This document shows positions 48,490 to 61,911 of a stretch of 64,000 nucleotides of DNA, piece by piece. The DNA comes from Gautieria morchelliformis (taxonomy: Eukaryota; Basidiomycota; Agaricomycetes; Gomphales; Gomphaceae): NCBI GenBank assembly GCA_015179125.1, contig WHVA01000025.1, positions 310,001 to 374,000 of the forward strand. The letters run 5' to 3'. Both the position numbers and the translations under genes were made by a program. Each line of letters begins with the position of its first letter. Within the stretch, counting starts at the first letter, position 1. Below the pieces are notes generated by a model that was not told the origin of the DNA, ran no database searches, and saw only the letters and a program-made list of their open reading frames with translations.

Positions 48490-49915
48490 ATGGCTACACC
48501 TGACATCCTAGCTCACGACGCTGAATCAGAACGTAACGCTAAGTACAATGGTTTTTCAAGCTCTGACGAAGAAGACTCTATATCTGTCTCCTCCGATGAA
48601 AGCCAGATATCTGCGACACAGTGAGCCACAGTCTACTTTACCTTGTAACCCGCCTCCGACGTATTGGCAGGCTGGCTACGGATATTGACTATGCCGTGAT
48701 ATGGGAACTACTCAATTGCTGCCAGGAGGCTGCATTTGCCGATTTAACTAGTAAACATGAGCATTGCTTGTCTATCTTCAATGTCAGGAACAACTGCCTC
48801 CCGGAGAGATCATTAATGGAAAAGGTAAGTTCTGGAAAGCAGTTTAATGAAAGGGACCCATATATACTCTTCAGAGAGCCGTTGACTACGAGGGATACGA
48901 TGCCCTCTTTGAGGTGGCAGGTGCAACTAAGACAACGTATGCTCTCACAGTCATTCGATGTACCAAGTTTAATCCTTGTATATGCGGTGTAGCTTGGAAC
49001 CTTGGGCTCTCCCTAACCCAGTAAGGCCCTTATCTGACGAGGATGCACTCTGGCGACAAAACGTGCGTGTATTGGAGGTGTCCCAGGTTCATCCTACGGC
49101 TGCCATCTATCTCGCTCTGGACAATGCTGCAGTGGGCGAAAACGTCAAATACAGCGGCACCGAAGTCCCCATGACCCCGCTGGGGACATTTGAAACGAGC
49201 ATGAGTCCTCTCGTTCATGCAACAACCCCGCGCTTTGCCAGCGCTGTCTTTATAGCTGCATCACACGTCTTCCCTCACAACAAAGCGGTTTCGTTCCAAT
49301 CGATGCGAAGATACAGTCGACTGGCTACGACTTCTCTGTTGCGGCAGGCTCGTGCGTTACACATTGACACGCCTGTCTTCGGCGTACTGCTCCGGGGCAA
49401 TCTTGTTGCAATTCATGTTGATTGGTATGAAGAACATGATGGCATTGTGGTAGGTTTTCTGCAGTTTGCGTTCAATCAGGTTTTTACCTTTGGTTCAGGA
49501 GATGTTGTCTGCCTTCTATCCCCTTGATGATGATGAATTAGACATCAAAACCTGGGACCTGAATTACCCTCGGGAAGAGCAAGAACTTGTCACCATCCTG
49601 TCAAATCTCCGAGCGTACACGTATGGACCATTTGCGTCGCAAGTTCGCCGAGAGTTAGGGTCCGTTAGGAAACCCATCGATTCCTGGAAATGGGATGCAT
49701 CATGTTTATCGCACACCCTATCACCAGCCCAGGTTCACAAACACTCAGAGGAGCCATCTGCAGACAAAATCGATCAATGGCAGAAGCGTCTCGAAAATTC
49801 CAAGGACCAAGCAAAAAGCTTAACTTGGTTGAAGGAAACTATTACGAGGACTGCAGATCTGAAAGATCTTCTGTCCCCTCCATCCACCCCAGGCGGCGTA
49901 TCGGCAGGGGCGTAA
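48490..49915 (+). CDS. Unrecognised fungal protein, divergent partner
   Basis: Five exons (48,490-48,620, 48,671-48,824, 48,875-48,959, 49,022-49,449, 49,499-49,915) join to 404 aa. An acidic, Ser-rich N-terminus (SSSDEEDSISVSSDES) precedes a helical middle (YAVIWELLNCCQEAAF, YEGYDALFEVAG). A segment FQSMRRYSRLATTSLLRQARALHIDTPVFGVLLRGNLVAIHVDWYEEHDG resembles the neighbour's HAYRQNRMATAAAARMLYSM and VFGLVWADGTVRAHVDWC. The C-terminus is a charged helix. Shared sequence and head-to-head placement suggest two diverged relatives from one family. No function can be assigned. Confidence 0.75.
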
Positions 49916-50053
49916 GGGACTAGACGGTAGACATACTTATTTTAATCTTAACCTATTGAAATCGCCGCTGTCTGCTTACATAACTCCTTTACTACCATCT
50001 TGTATCGATCCTCGTCTCATCTTTACCTGTACGCCCCTTGACCAGTTTCAATA

Positions 50054-51722
50054 ATGGATGAAGAGTACGACGTAAGATTTCGAATTATGTTTCTGTCTGA
50101 GTATTGCTCATATGAAGCTGCTCACGCAAGGTCATCGTTCTGGGGACAGGCCTCACTGAGTGCATCTTGTCAGGCTTGCTTTCCGTTGAAGGCAGGAAGG
50201 TCTTGCACATGGACCGTAACGACTATTATGGGGCCGAAAGTGCCAGTTTAAATCTGACTCAGGCGCGCTTGCATATCGCAGCTACTCCCTACAGACACTG
50301 ATATGATATTTGTAGCTCTACCGCAAGTTCCGGCCGTCTCAAGAACCCCCACAAGAACTTGGGCGGGATAGGGATTATGCCATCGACCTCATTCCCAAAT
50401 TCATCATTGCCTCTGGCGAGCTCACTAAGATGCTTGTCCATACCGACGTCACCCGTTACCTTGAGTTCAAGCAGATTGCTGGGAGCTTCGTATACCGTGA
50501 CGGCAAGATCTCGAAAGTTCCCAGTACAGAAATGGAGGCCGTCAAAAGCCCACTTATGGGTCTGTTCGAAAAGAGGCGTGCCAAAAAATTCTTCGAATTT
50601 TTGCAGAATTGGAAAGAGGAGGATCCTGCAACCCACCAGGGTAAGCATGTTCTCTTGGCGGAGAACCCGACATCCTCATCTCTGCACAGGACTTGACCTC
50701 GACAGGGATAGCATGAAAACAGTTTATGAGAAGTTTGGTCTTGAGCCTGGTACCCAGGACTTCATCGGCCATGCAATGGCATTGCACCTTGACGATGAGT
50801 GCGTCCTGCTCAGGAACAAGTTCTCAACTCCCTCTTACTCTACTCTATCTATCTCAGCTATATCACCAAGCAAGCGCGACCAACATACGAACGTATCGTG
50901 CTTTACACTTCGTCGATGGCACGGTACGGCAAGTCGCCCTACATATACCCTCTCTATGGCCTCGGAGAACTTCCCCAATCCTTCGCGCGGTTGAGTGCGA
51001 TCTACGGTGGTACATACATGCTCGACAAAAAGGTGGATGAGATTGTTACGGGCTCGGATGGGAAATTTGTCGGTGTCAGGTGTGGCAACGAGACCGTCAA
51101 GGCCAAGCAGGTCATCGGTGATCCGAGTTACTTTGGCGCCGGCCAAGACGGTGGTAAACTGCGTGTGGTAGAAGAGAAAAAGGTAGTCAGAGCCATCTGC
51201 GTTCTCAAACACCCCATCCCGGGAACGGATGACAGTGACTCTGTGCAAATCATCATACCACAGAACCAGGTCAACAGACGGAATGGTAGGTCGTTTGCTG
51301 TATGGGCTTTGTGAGATTGCTTAACCGGTTTCAGACATCTATATTGCCATGGTCTCCTCGACACACAACGTTTGTGCCAAGGATATCTTCGTTGCGATTG
51401 TCAGTACAATCGTCGAGACTGATAAGCCCGAGCTCGAAATTGCACCTGGTATTCAGCTTCTGGGTACCATCTATGATAAGTATGTATCTGAAGTGTCTTT
51501 AATTCGTTTTTCAATGGGATTAAACTTGTCTTCAGATTTGTTTCAGTGACACCCCTGTATACCCCCACCTCATCTGGCGAAACAGATCAGATCTTTATCA
51601 CTCGTTCATACGATGCTACGTCTCACTTTGAGACCGTCATTGATGACGTCCAGGATGTCTGGAAGAGAGTTGTTGGCAAGGAACTCGTCCTCAAGAAGAG
51701 AGAAGTTGAGGTCGAGCAATAG
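50054..51722 (+). CDS. GDI1: Rab GDP-dissociation inhibitor
   Basis: Seven exons (50,054-50,071, 50,131-50,262, 50,316-50,640, 50,690-50,798, 50,858-51,285, 51,335-51,479, 51,536-51,722) give 447 aa, the normal GDI length. [21 protein letters not shown] is the dinucleotide-fold start; [15 protein letters not shown] and the family hallmark [21 protein letters not shown] follow. [14 protein letters not shown] and [10 protein letters not shown] are also typical. GDI extracts prenylated GDP-bound Rab proteins from membranes and returns them for another round of vesicle transport, in the cytosol. Intron 2 (50,263-50,315) appears to use a GC donor (CAG|GCGCGC) with a TAG acceptor, since only this keeps the conserved LTQLYRKF junction. 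Confidence 0.95.
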
Positions 51723-51852
51723 TTATTCCTTTGCCTGTCGAGATCTTAATTGGATACTGAACATGTGCTACTTCTCATTGCCACCACATTAAACAAATCA
51801 ACTACAATACACCTTCACATTTGTTACTTTTAGGTCTTACAGTAGCGTGAAG

Positions 51853-54800
51853 TTAGAAGAATGCATTCATGTCAAACTCTGGCACCGAAACATCCTGCTT
51901 CGCGGTCATCATCAGATTCCCCAGCCCGGCATGACGTTCGGAGCCATCCATATCATCGTCTGTTCGCTCTGGCGCCTGTGGAGGTTCTTCCTTGATGATG
52001 GTAGTTTCGTGCTGATGGTCAACAGGCGAGGCAGGCACGCTTGAAGGCAGAGACGGAATGTCCATGTCAATAATAATGGAAGATTTTCTCCTGGCATATG
52101 GTCCGAATAGCCGATGGATAACCGGTGGCGTTGATGCCGGCTGTCCGATCGTCGTCTCTTCTGTGGCAGACGGCTGCCGTGTCCTGCGACGTGCCGGCCG
52201 CTCAAACGACCACGAAGTCGTGAGGTCAAGAGCCAGCACGTGGCAGCCTGGACAATCAATACATTACAAGGATTGAATAGGGCAACTGATGCACACTCAC
52301 CCATACGACAGAAAACCCGCGCCATTTGAAGTACAAAATTAAACTCGGTACAACCAGGAATTTCGCTTGTACCCTTGGCCGTTTGTAGTGACTTCAACTT
52401 CAACTGAGAAAACAAGAGGGCGAGACTTGGATCGTCATAATGCGGATCCCCCACTTCTACAATCGTCATGTCCAAGCTTGAAGCAAGTTCGGTGAGAGGC
52501 GTCTGTAAGCGTCATTTACTTTGTGCACTGAAAGATATGCCCTGAAATCTTACCAACAGTATCCGCACGGCTAGATCTCGACGGTGGAGTTTCCAAAATG
52601 CCCAACTGCCGAGCCATCGATTGCCGTCTTTAAAAGCAAGGGGGATCACGACTGTTCTGAGAAGTCCTTGAAAGACAGGCCCATCGTCTCCATGCTCAAC
52701 GACACGGGCGAGGGCGAGGGCCAACTGGACATCTGCAAGATTCTTGACGCACACGTTGACAGCATCCTTTAAGCTCCCTCCCAAGAGGAAGAAGGCTGCG
52801 GCGTAAGCTGCACATGAGACATTAGCATAAGACTCCGAATTATGCGTAGTGACTACTGCACCAAACCGCTGTTTGCCTAAAAGTGCGTACGCATTCTTGA
52901 GGGCTGCGGTCTTCCAACGATCCTCTTGAAAGTCGTGCGAAAGGAATTTAAGCATGACGGCCTGTTCTTTATGCCATGCCGCTTGTCGCCACAGTCCATG
53001 CACCAAACGTACTTTTCCGAGGGAGAAATAATAGAGAGAACATGCAGTAGGATCCCGAGCGTCCCCTGACATATATTCGTTGCGTGCGATGACCTCAATA
53101 TGGCTCCTCTATGGTAATTTAGCATAAGTCGACTGGTATTCAAAATCACCCACTAAGGATTCTGTAGATTCCATCCAGATATAGACCCCGAGCGCCTTTG
53201 CATCGTCCCATGTCATTTTGCCGCCACATGCCGCAGTGGAAGCAGCAAGCAGAATTTCCTGGCTCTGACTATGGAACGCCCACACCATGTCGCGATATCG
53301 AATACGTTCACGTCCCTTTGGAGCTTTGTTTGTGATGTTCGAGGAAACTGCTCGTTCATTAAGAATGTAGAATGATCGCATGGAGATGAGATAACGAAGT
53401 CCGTTGGAGTCTAGAGCACGACGTTGTTCGTCGACCTAGGATGCCCATGTATCAGTTACATTCTATGAAATGTGGCTTACATAACTACTTCGAGCGTTGT
53501 TTGGATCAAAACGATTAAATGAGCTTGCTCATTTGGCGTTAGCCCTGGAACTGGGCCACTCTCCAAAAGTTTCGTGAGGCGCTCGACCAAGCTCCGTGAG
53601 AACTCTTGATCGCCGGGCTCTCTACAATCACTATGAGCGGTGCATCACGGTAACAAAAGAGGAGACTAGAAACCTTTCTGAATCATCGCCATCGTGAAAA
53701 AGGGTCGTGCTTCTCGATCGGTAACCTCCTAGCGACTGGGAACTCAGTAGTCAACGGGTAGTGCGATGTAAGGTGGAACAAAAATGCATACGATTCGATT
53801 ATCTCGCTGCAAGAAGGCGTCTACCGGCATGGGGCGGATAGCTAATGATCGCGAGTCATTGGCCAAAGTGTCTTCTAGAGCTGCCTTGAGCCGGACTATA
53901 ATAGTCTTCACGAGCTCTAGCTTTTCTGTGGTCAAATCAGCTACGGCATTGAGTAAAGAAACTCGGGTACAAACCCCAGAGCAAGCACTGAAGTAGCATC
54001 TGAGGATGATAGTCGACCAGCGGCCCGTTGTGTGTGGCCACAAGTTCATATAAGGATTTATGACCATTATCATCCGTTGTTTGGGCAAAATGAAACATCT
54101 GGTGACCAGCAGCAACCAATAATGAACCACTAGATAGCCAGATAGAGTCACAGATAGAGTATGGTGTCAAACTGGGATTGAGGTCTCAATGGGGTATCCA
54201 CTCAACGATAAAATAAAACATACTGAGAGATTTCCACTTTGCCAAAGACACCCCAGGTAGGTCCTTGTTCGAAATATGACATGCGTTGCTGGCACAGAAG
54301 GACGACATGATGAGCATAACCAATAGCTAGAATTGATTGAGCGTCAGGAGTTGAAGTCCAGTCGAGATCGTCAATAGCATCGGCACTGCTGATATTGTTT
54401 CTAGTCAGATAAACTGGAGCGAAAGATGAGACCGAGGTACGGCATACCTAGACACATGACGATATTCGAGACCCGACGAAAATTCAGATTCTTTCGAATC
54501 CCATATAGTGATCTCTTCCCCATCAGGATGTGGGACAACTAGAGCAGGATTAATGACCATGTCTGAAGTTAACGAGTTCGCCGACGCACCCAAGACCGTC
54601 TTCTTCGCGGAACTGCATCTTGCCATTCGTATATCCCTTCGGCCGGTATGTACAGAGCCAGTGCATCGCCATTTTCCTCTCTCGCACTCCAGGGTAGATG
54701 ATGGTTGTTCCGGTATCCAAAATGCCAACTCGCCTTCATTTGAAATGCTGACAACCACGTCATGTTCCGTGGATGACGCAGGAGAACCCCAAGCCATTGG

Positions 54801-56944
54801 GTCCACCGGAAGGATAAACCGTGGCGCAGCTGGTAATGGAAGGGGGCTGTTGGAATACAGAAAGGGCGAGCATGCGGTAACTGAGTTTGATGGGATGTGG
54901 ATTTGTACAATGGAAGAATCCTCTGTTATACCGATGAGAAGTGTATGTGATCGTGAGGGAGGTAGAGAGAACAAGGACGAAAGTGAAGGAACAGAAAGCG
55001 TGTGTTGTGCTGAAGTAGAATGATTTCTGATCGTCAGTTGATTTTGGGTGTGATCAAAGGTAGCAGTCGTGTGGCCTGGAGTAGCCAGTCAATCAAGACA
55101 CGATAAAATTAGAAATGAGGCAACATACCACCGTCCAGGATGGCCACGGCACCTTTACTATGCCATCGGCCAACCCGCGATAATCGAACCGTGTCTTGAT
55201 GGCCCGCGACCGCCCACGCCTCACCTCCCGATGCTCTCACAACAGCAACACCCCTACCGTCAGGTGTGCGAAAGAACTTCTTTATGGGTTCCTCCTCGCC
55301 AGCACGATTTCTATGACTTTCGTGGTCATTGATGGCTACACGTACCATCCCTTGCTTCTGGGCATCAAAGAGTGCAAAGGGTTCAAAATCATGAGCCGCG
55401 AGCGGAGGGCAAGTCGATAACGTCATGCGAGATGCGTGACTCTTTTCGCTGGGGTCCGGCAAAAGTGAGGAAAGAAACAGCTGAGTTGGTGGGCGTGTCG
55501 AACTGATAGTCGCGGCAGGGGTATGTAGCAAGGTGAACTGCCTAAGAAGTGTGGGAGGTCTCCGGTCAATATGCTATATACAGTGTCAGAGCAGAAATAG
55601 GAGATAGGGCCACCGACGTACTGCGACGCCGCGGATGACTATCGAGCCGTCTTTTAGTACGCGAAGGAATAGGTCCCAATCTTCAGCTATGATCTCCTCG
55701 AGCTTTCGTCTCCGATCCTTCTCGTCTGTAGACGAGGCCTTCTCTTCGGATTTGTCACTGTCGAGAGATCCGGGAAGGCCGTCTAGTATGCTAGCAAGTG
55801 ATTGTGAGAGAACCTGACGGTCTAATGGAAAAATGTACGATCCTGAGGTCTTTGATACTGAAGATGAAGGCATGAATGATGTTGTGTCTAGTGCTGCATG
55901 CAGTTGAAGGCGTTGTGGCGCATCTAAGACCGGGTGAAATATGCGAAGAGTGGAGTCCGATGTCAAGGTGTACAAAGTCAAATCAGGCCTGTGGACACAT
56001 AGCATAAGTAGGGGCGCTTTTATATATAATAGGGTCAAACCTGCTATGTGGTTTGGGAGCCCTCCATGTCACTCTCACCAAGGGACGGGGATGGGGAATG
56101 GCTTGTGTCTCACGGGGAACAGCGGTGAGATGCAAGCGGACCAGATTCTCATGTTCCTGTAAACGATTCGCCATGTGGCCATCGTTGTGATATAGAGCGA
56201 CATACCAAGGATGTAGACGCGATGTGGGTCAATGAAGGAGAGAACAGAATTTGGCTAAGCATAGGAACGCTGGTTTAGACCGGTCAACGTAAAACTCAAT
56301 CATCCAAAAGCAGAGAGCTCACTCCACTACCCATTTCTTGGACCAAGTAGGAATGTCATTTTGCAAAGTCAACGTGTAGACCGAGAGTGAGGTGGTAGTA
56401 CCGACAGCCAACAAACCTAAAGGGCGATTCATGATAATTTCACTCCCGCTAGCTGGGCACAATGCACACAAGCCGCTCACCAGACTTGCAGTCCGCAGCT
56501 GTGACGTTTTCCCCTAATGACAAGGTGGAATGTACTTTGCATTGAATCTCAGGGTTTCGCGACGTGTTCTCGAACAACGACCAAAATGCAAGTTGCGACC
56601 CCATGGAGGCCAATACCTAGCACATGACATTAAAACATGCTAGTATAGTCTTCTCCTAAGGATGTACACACTAGCTTCAGCCCAGCATCCGTGACGACCA
56701 CTTTTATCCTTTCCGCAGAGTCGATGGCGGCAGGAAAAGCTTCCCAGAATGCCAGGACTCGGACAAGCGACAGATTACGAGCATCGAGAATGACAAGCGT
56801 GCCAGCAGAAGGGTATAGCTATACGTGCTGTCAGAAACCGAATGGAAACAGGACGTATTGTCTTACGAGAAGTGGTCGTCGTGACAGTGAGAGTTGCGCA
56901 ACGTCCAAGGGCCATCCTGTGTAGGCATGTAGAAGATTCAACAT
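51853..56944 (-). CDS. RAV1: RAVE complex subunit Rav1 (rabconnectin-3 type)
   Basis: This is a long, intron-rich minus-strand gene. Exon 1 (56,944-56,867) encodes MLNLLHAYTGWPLDVAQL. Exon 2 (from 56,819) has TLVILDARNLSLVRVLAFWEAFP, and further WD-type segments follow (VLASMGSQLAFWSLF, LAVGTTTSLSVYTL; TLYTLTSDSTLRIFHP near 55,930; DVVVSISNEGELAFWIP near 54,700). The Rav1 C-terminal domain is clear at 53,380-52,510: RDMVWAFHSQSQEILL, KVRLVHGLWRQAAWHKEQAVMLKFL, WKTAALKNAYALLGKQRF, AAAFFLLGGSLKDAVNVC, PLAFKDGNRWLGSWAFW and RRDLAVRIL. A disordered acidic tail ends MNAFF. Rav1, with Rav2 and Skp1, reassembles V1 with Vo to activate the V-ATPase. I did not resolve every intron; total length fits the usual 1,300-1,400 aa. 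Confidence 0.9.
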
Positions 56945-57176
56945 TAACGAGACACCTCCACTCTGTGGATGGTAGAGTATGAGTGCTTTGTATACCTAGA
57001 CCATAATAAGCAGATCTTGACGCGTTACTGGCTAGGCGCCTATCCGGGACCTTAGTTGTAGCACCTGTCGACTAGCAGGAGAAAAATGCTTGAACTCGAC
57101 TGCACAACACTACAAGATACATGCTTTCTGAACAATGTGGATGCGTCGTCTATACAGAATCTGATGCAGGGGAAAG

Positions 57177-58986
57177 TCAAACCCAACTTGACGGTATGCG
57201 TTGCACGGCATTGGCCCAAAATTCTAGTCGCCCCTTCTCTCCCGGCTCTACGTACGATAGGCTGTCCCTGCGCCTTCCTGTTCCCGCAACCTCTGCGGCG
57301 CGCCTTTCAGCTTCAGTTCTGATTCGTGCTTCCGCATCACACCAGAACAGGACCCAGTGCCCTAGTCGCAAGTGGCCGCTGCTCCTCTCGAAGTACCACT
57401 TGTTGACTGGATTATCTGCGCGACTTCGCCAGACGAGATCGTAACCTTCCCCTTGTCCTTGCTTTCCTCCGTGTGGATTAACGGAGGACGGGAGGCCAAG
57501 ACCGTACGATTCGTCATGAAGAGCCACCCATAAGAAGTCGACTGTGCCATCGCCTTGATGGGACGGCAGGACGGCAAACTTGTCGAGATACGGGATCCAC
57601 TGTTGCGGCGATGTTTCTGAATATTCCTTCGTGACGATCGCAGCGCCTACGTAATCGCCTGCGACAATAACGAAATCCAGATGTCGTTCTAGACGTTTGT
57701 AGAAGGCCGCCTCGTTTAAGGTGCGGCCAAAAGACTGCTCGAGGAGCATTTTGAGACGTGGGCGGTCAATATCCGACACATTTTTGACAACATTAATGGG
57801 AAGTCCGCGGCGCAGTAAGGTGGGGGTATGTGGGGTGAGTTTGCGGTTTCCCTGGAGCAACGCGTGTGGCAAGCTGGAGCTTACAGCAGGTTTGTTTGTT
57901 ATAAGATTTGCAATGAGTGATTTAGGAGAGCGATGCGATACGACGACCGCGGAGGATGTCGCCGGCATATACGACAAACACGTGCGTGCTAGAGAGAGAT
58001 TTGACAATGCAGTAGGATGAGACCCCTGCCATGGCTCGTGAAATGTGTCCCTAATATACGAGTACTCCGAATCAAGGTTGATGAGAAGGTGGGGGTAGCC
58101 TGAGCGTGCGTAAGAGGGCACGCCTCCCTCACGGTTGATGATCATGAGGCGCAGAGGCGTAAGGTCGACTTCATGCGACGAACTGTCAGAGTTGGACGTT
58201 TTCTGAGATTCGAAGTTGACCATCCCACGAACGAGGGCAGCGATGACATCATTAGAATCAACCCGGACCGATCTGAGGAAAGAATCCATAGCCACTGGGG
58301 TCAGAACGGGAATCTCCCCAGCGCGTAAAGCGGACCGGATCGGAATGAGATCTTGAGGTAAAGTATGGGCTTCTGGGTGTTCGATATCCGGATCATCATT
58401 GGGCACTGGGTCCGAATCTGGACCCAGCCTGACGATTGTGTCAAGGAGCGGGCGGGCCCTAGCGCCCTGGCGTTCTAAAGCCGCTGTCACGCGCATGGCT
58501 TCTTCGACGACCCGCGTGCGCTCGCCGGTTTCACCTTTGTGCCAGTCGTCGTGGTCGACGACGACAACGCTGACGAGGCCGAGCTTTTCGAGATAGACCA
58601 TGCCAGTAGCCACACTTTCTAGTTGGCGGTCGGTAAAGGGGCCCTGGATCTTGACCAGTGCTGTTCGACGATACACAGGATCGAGAATGGAGGACACAAT
58701 AGGGCTTGGCACGTCAACCACTGGTTTGACGGTTTCTTGCAGGACGACATCGGGAAGGTCGGGCGAAGGTATTGGCACGAATGAGGGCGAGGGACGGCTG
58801 GGAGGCACCGTGGGCACTTTTCTAGGGCCAAATGACGCAAGGTAGGACTTGGTGTCTCTAATGGATGGATTGGAGCGCAGAATAGATAAAATAAAATCCT
58901 GCGCGACAGCATGCGTCAATGCACAGGGTATGACAATGGCAGCAGAAAGACACTTGCGTTTGCACCACGGTCGCCTTCGAGGTCAT
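57177..58986 (-). CDS. ARG2: N-acetylglutamate synthase, mitochondrial
   Basis: Two exons give 584 aa: 58,986-58,954 (MTSKATVVQTQ), a 55-nt intron, then 58,898-57,177. The N-terminal half is an inactive amino-acid-kinase-like domain (RTALVKIQGPFTDRQLESVATGM, HTLPQDLIPIRSALRAGEIPVL). The C-terminal acetyltransferase domain has KNVSDIDRPRLKMLLEQSFGRTL, DYVGAAIVTKEY and the acetyl-CoA-binding DKFAVLPSHQGDGTVDFLWVAL. NPVNKWYFERSSGH and WVLFWC complete it. The enzyme makes N-acetylglutamate from acetyl-CoA and glutamate, the first step of arginine synthesis in the mitochondrial matrix, usually with arginine feedback. The N-terminus is short for a presequence, so targeting is not proven by sequence. 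Tail-to-head with Rav1, about 230 bp apart. Confidence 0.93.
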
Positions 58987-59049
58987 CCCCGTCTAGATTG
59001 TGAGACCCGCGCAAAGTCTGCGCAAAGTTTTAGAAAGCCTGGACGCTGA

Positions 59050-61360
59050 GAGGCCTACAAGGGCCGTGCTCACCGCCAGCGGTGCCCGGAACACATGCTG
59101 CGGTGTCCTGCCCACAGGCTTCGGCAGTTTAAAGTGAGAAGCTTGCTTACACGTTATCATAGACAGGGAGGGGACAAAGGATAAGAAAGGGAGGCGGTCG
59201 CATAAGGGTCCCTTAAGTACTTGTGAGTCAAATGCAGAGCTTCAGGATCTAATCTTATCTAAGTATGGCTGGCAAACAGGTGCAAACAAATTGACGACCT
59301 GTTGGACTTGTTGCTGTTTGCTTTCACCTGCCATGCTGCGGGTGGCGAATCAGAGTACCAAAGCGTGCCAGACAACGGTAAACAGGTGTGTTCTCGCCGT
59401 AATCGTTTCCAGCCACCGTGACACCTCTTCCGATATGAACGTTAGGCTGCCAGATTTTTTGCAGGCTGTGGTACACGAGCGTTCATCTCACTTAACGTTG
59501 GCGCCATTCTTCTGCTCGCCCCATTACACTTTTGTTCTCCACTGTAAGCGAGCAGCCAGGGCGCCATCTTTAGACCAATTGCTTTTCGCCGGAGGCGGTC
59601 GGGAGATTCCTCATCTCGTGAACATCTGCGACACTGTACTGCTCCCATCTTCCCCACATATATCAGCCGCCCGGCTATTTATGTACCGGTTTACCCTGGA
59701 TGCGTGATAGGGCCACATTCCTCGATATACTCGAACATGCCGTCTGTCTCAACCTGGCTGCTCATTTGTGGCGATGTATCCGGTAATTGACGACGATCGC
59801 GGTCTCCGGCTTCACTTTATGTTATCGACACTGTTGCTTATGAATATTTCAATTCGTCACCGAACCTCCCAACACGCCCTTGGTGATGACATTCGGTCAA
59901 GAAATCAGATTTTAGGGTACGGACTCTACAAGGTTCCTAAGGCGCACGGTTCAGCGTATCTTCCTTGAGCGCATACGTGCCCAACACCTGCCTAGCTTGC
60001 TCGAGCTCAGGGCTCGAGCACTATCGCATGGCGCAGCACTGTATAGATTTTAGTCACTGGCTGCATATTCCCTTAATCCTGTGCAACGTTGGCTATTTTC
60101 GGATTTGCAATATTCTCGTTCTATCCTGGTATGCATGTGGTATGCATATGGTCTAGAAGTACCCACTAGTACCCAGGTACCCAGGCAACCATTGCAGCTG
60201 TAGAAATGGGCTGGCCTCGCCTCCTCACTGTCATGCTGTATAATCTACGAAGCCGACGTCATCACACCACCTATAGGAGACGACTAGCAACAAACGTGAT
60301 CTCCAGATTATGCCTGCGCCGCGATGGGCTAGATGTGCGTATGTGCACCTGTAGCGCATCGTAAACAGGTCTAGTCAGACCCCGTTCTATTTCGACCAAC
60401 CCTGCTTCCATCCATACTCTGGGACGACCAGTCTCTTCTATCTACCCCCTGTTCCAATCTAAGGAGAGCATGCCTTAAGTTTCTACAGCCCGTGGATCAC
60501 CGCATAGCTCGCGAAGGCTTGCCCCCACACCTAGTCGATACATTTTGAGGATGATACAGCCTATGGGATCTGGAAGTCACTAGACCCATTGCGAATCCCC
60601 GGACCGAAGCCCGACACTATGTGAGCAAGGAAATTAAGATGAGTTCTCGGTGACAACATGTATCAATATGTGTACGCCAGGCAGTGGAGCGAAACAAGAC
60701 ACCCTGGTGTTCCACGACCGTCCCTCCGATGTGGACCCGCGACCAATTTCACGAAGGCCTTTCTCAGAACCCAAATGGCAACGTGTACCGTGTTGAAAGA
60801 GACTCTAGAGACCGGAATTGACTTTTTCTACCCAACATTCGCTGCTCCGTATGGCATGTGCTACAGGTATGTTGAAGATTTCCGGGAGATGTACAACGGG
60901 CTGCAATACAGTATATCGGAGTCCTGTGTTTTTGGTATGGCTCGAACCTGAGTACCAGTGAGGCCAGACTTTTTCAACCAGGCCCATCATTGCTTCAAAT
61001 GCTTCAAAATCATGCCACCCTACTGGCTACTGATCATCCAGTAACATGGACTTTTGAATTGACGGTCTCGACACAGGTGACTGCATAATCTGGTGGCTAT
61101 GACTACGACGGATGGCGCGCACGGCATCCTCAACACAAGTTGGTGAGTCCATGGATCCACTGCATCCCATACGGTCAAACCATGTTGACTGCACAATGGG
61201 GCGCGTACTTCTCACAGACTGGAAATTAAGTGTCGGTAATGAGCTGTCGTCGTAGAGCTTGTCCCATTATACACGAAGAACACGCTTCAGCCCTCCTTGA
61301 GGCAAAACTTATCGCTGTCTGATAACCCTATCACCACTGGCATCTCGCGAGTACCGTGAG
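59050..61360. other. Intergenic region without a supportable gene
   Basis: Scattered ORFs of 60-140 codons (for example 59,291-59,707 and 60,658-60,951) lack consistent splicing, domains or host-like patterns. The first 150 bp is the NAGS promoter side. I see no RNA gene or transposon domain. Confidence 0.45.
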
Positions 61361-61911
61361 GGCGCTTATCTTGCCTCCGAAGTCCCCCCAACGCACCTTC
61401 ATCTTGCGACATCGACTGTCGATGTTCATTCATGCGCTTGCGCTTCCCAGTTTGCAGCGACCATCACTACCTTGGACCAAGTCTTAAACCGTCCTAAACA
61501 CGAGGCCACACGCTATCGATGCGCTCTGTCGATCTATCACCGAATCGCCATCCACCTGCGGAGGATGGGTTCAGTGCCCTTGACTTGAGTGGTTAGAATC
61601 TGTAGAGTAGGCAAATCTGGAACCAGGCCAGTAATACCACACATTACAGATTCCCCGCGCCTGACTTTGGGAGACTACCAGGATAGTTTCTGCGACGCCA
61701 TTAGACCCTAAACGCCTGGGACAGCCAAGGCTGGTATCCCCTAAACGGAAGATTACACATCCATGCTGGTCTATAGCCACTTCGGTGCCTGCAAGTGCCA
61801 GTGCCCACTCATGAGGTGGTAGGCCGGTTATTCATTTGTTCGGTTGAAATTTGGCAGGTTCATGGTTTTAACATGCTCGACCACGAATGATAGACGACTC
61901 GGATTCTACTA
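61361..61911 (+). repeat. Direct repeat copy A (more than 500 bp)
   Basis: It begins CTTATCTTGCCTC and runs to GGATTCTACTA, matching copy B at 63,481-64,000 with substitutions and small indels (for example, copy A has GTTTGCAGCGACCATCAC where B lacks it). No coding potential is seen. The repeats are about 2.1 kb apart, which fits LTRs of a degenerate element or a segmental duplication. No PBS, gag or pol lies between them. Confidence 0.8.

Noticed and set aside
54508-55023. A 171-codon plus-strand ORF within the Rav1 gene
   Set aside because: Opposite a Rav1 exon with WD-type sequence; no start context or domain.
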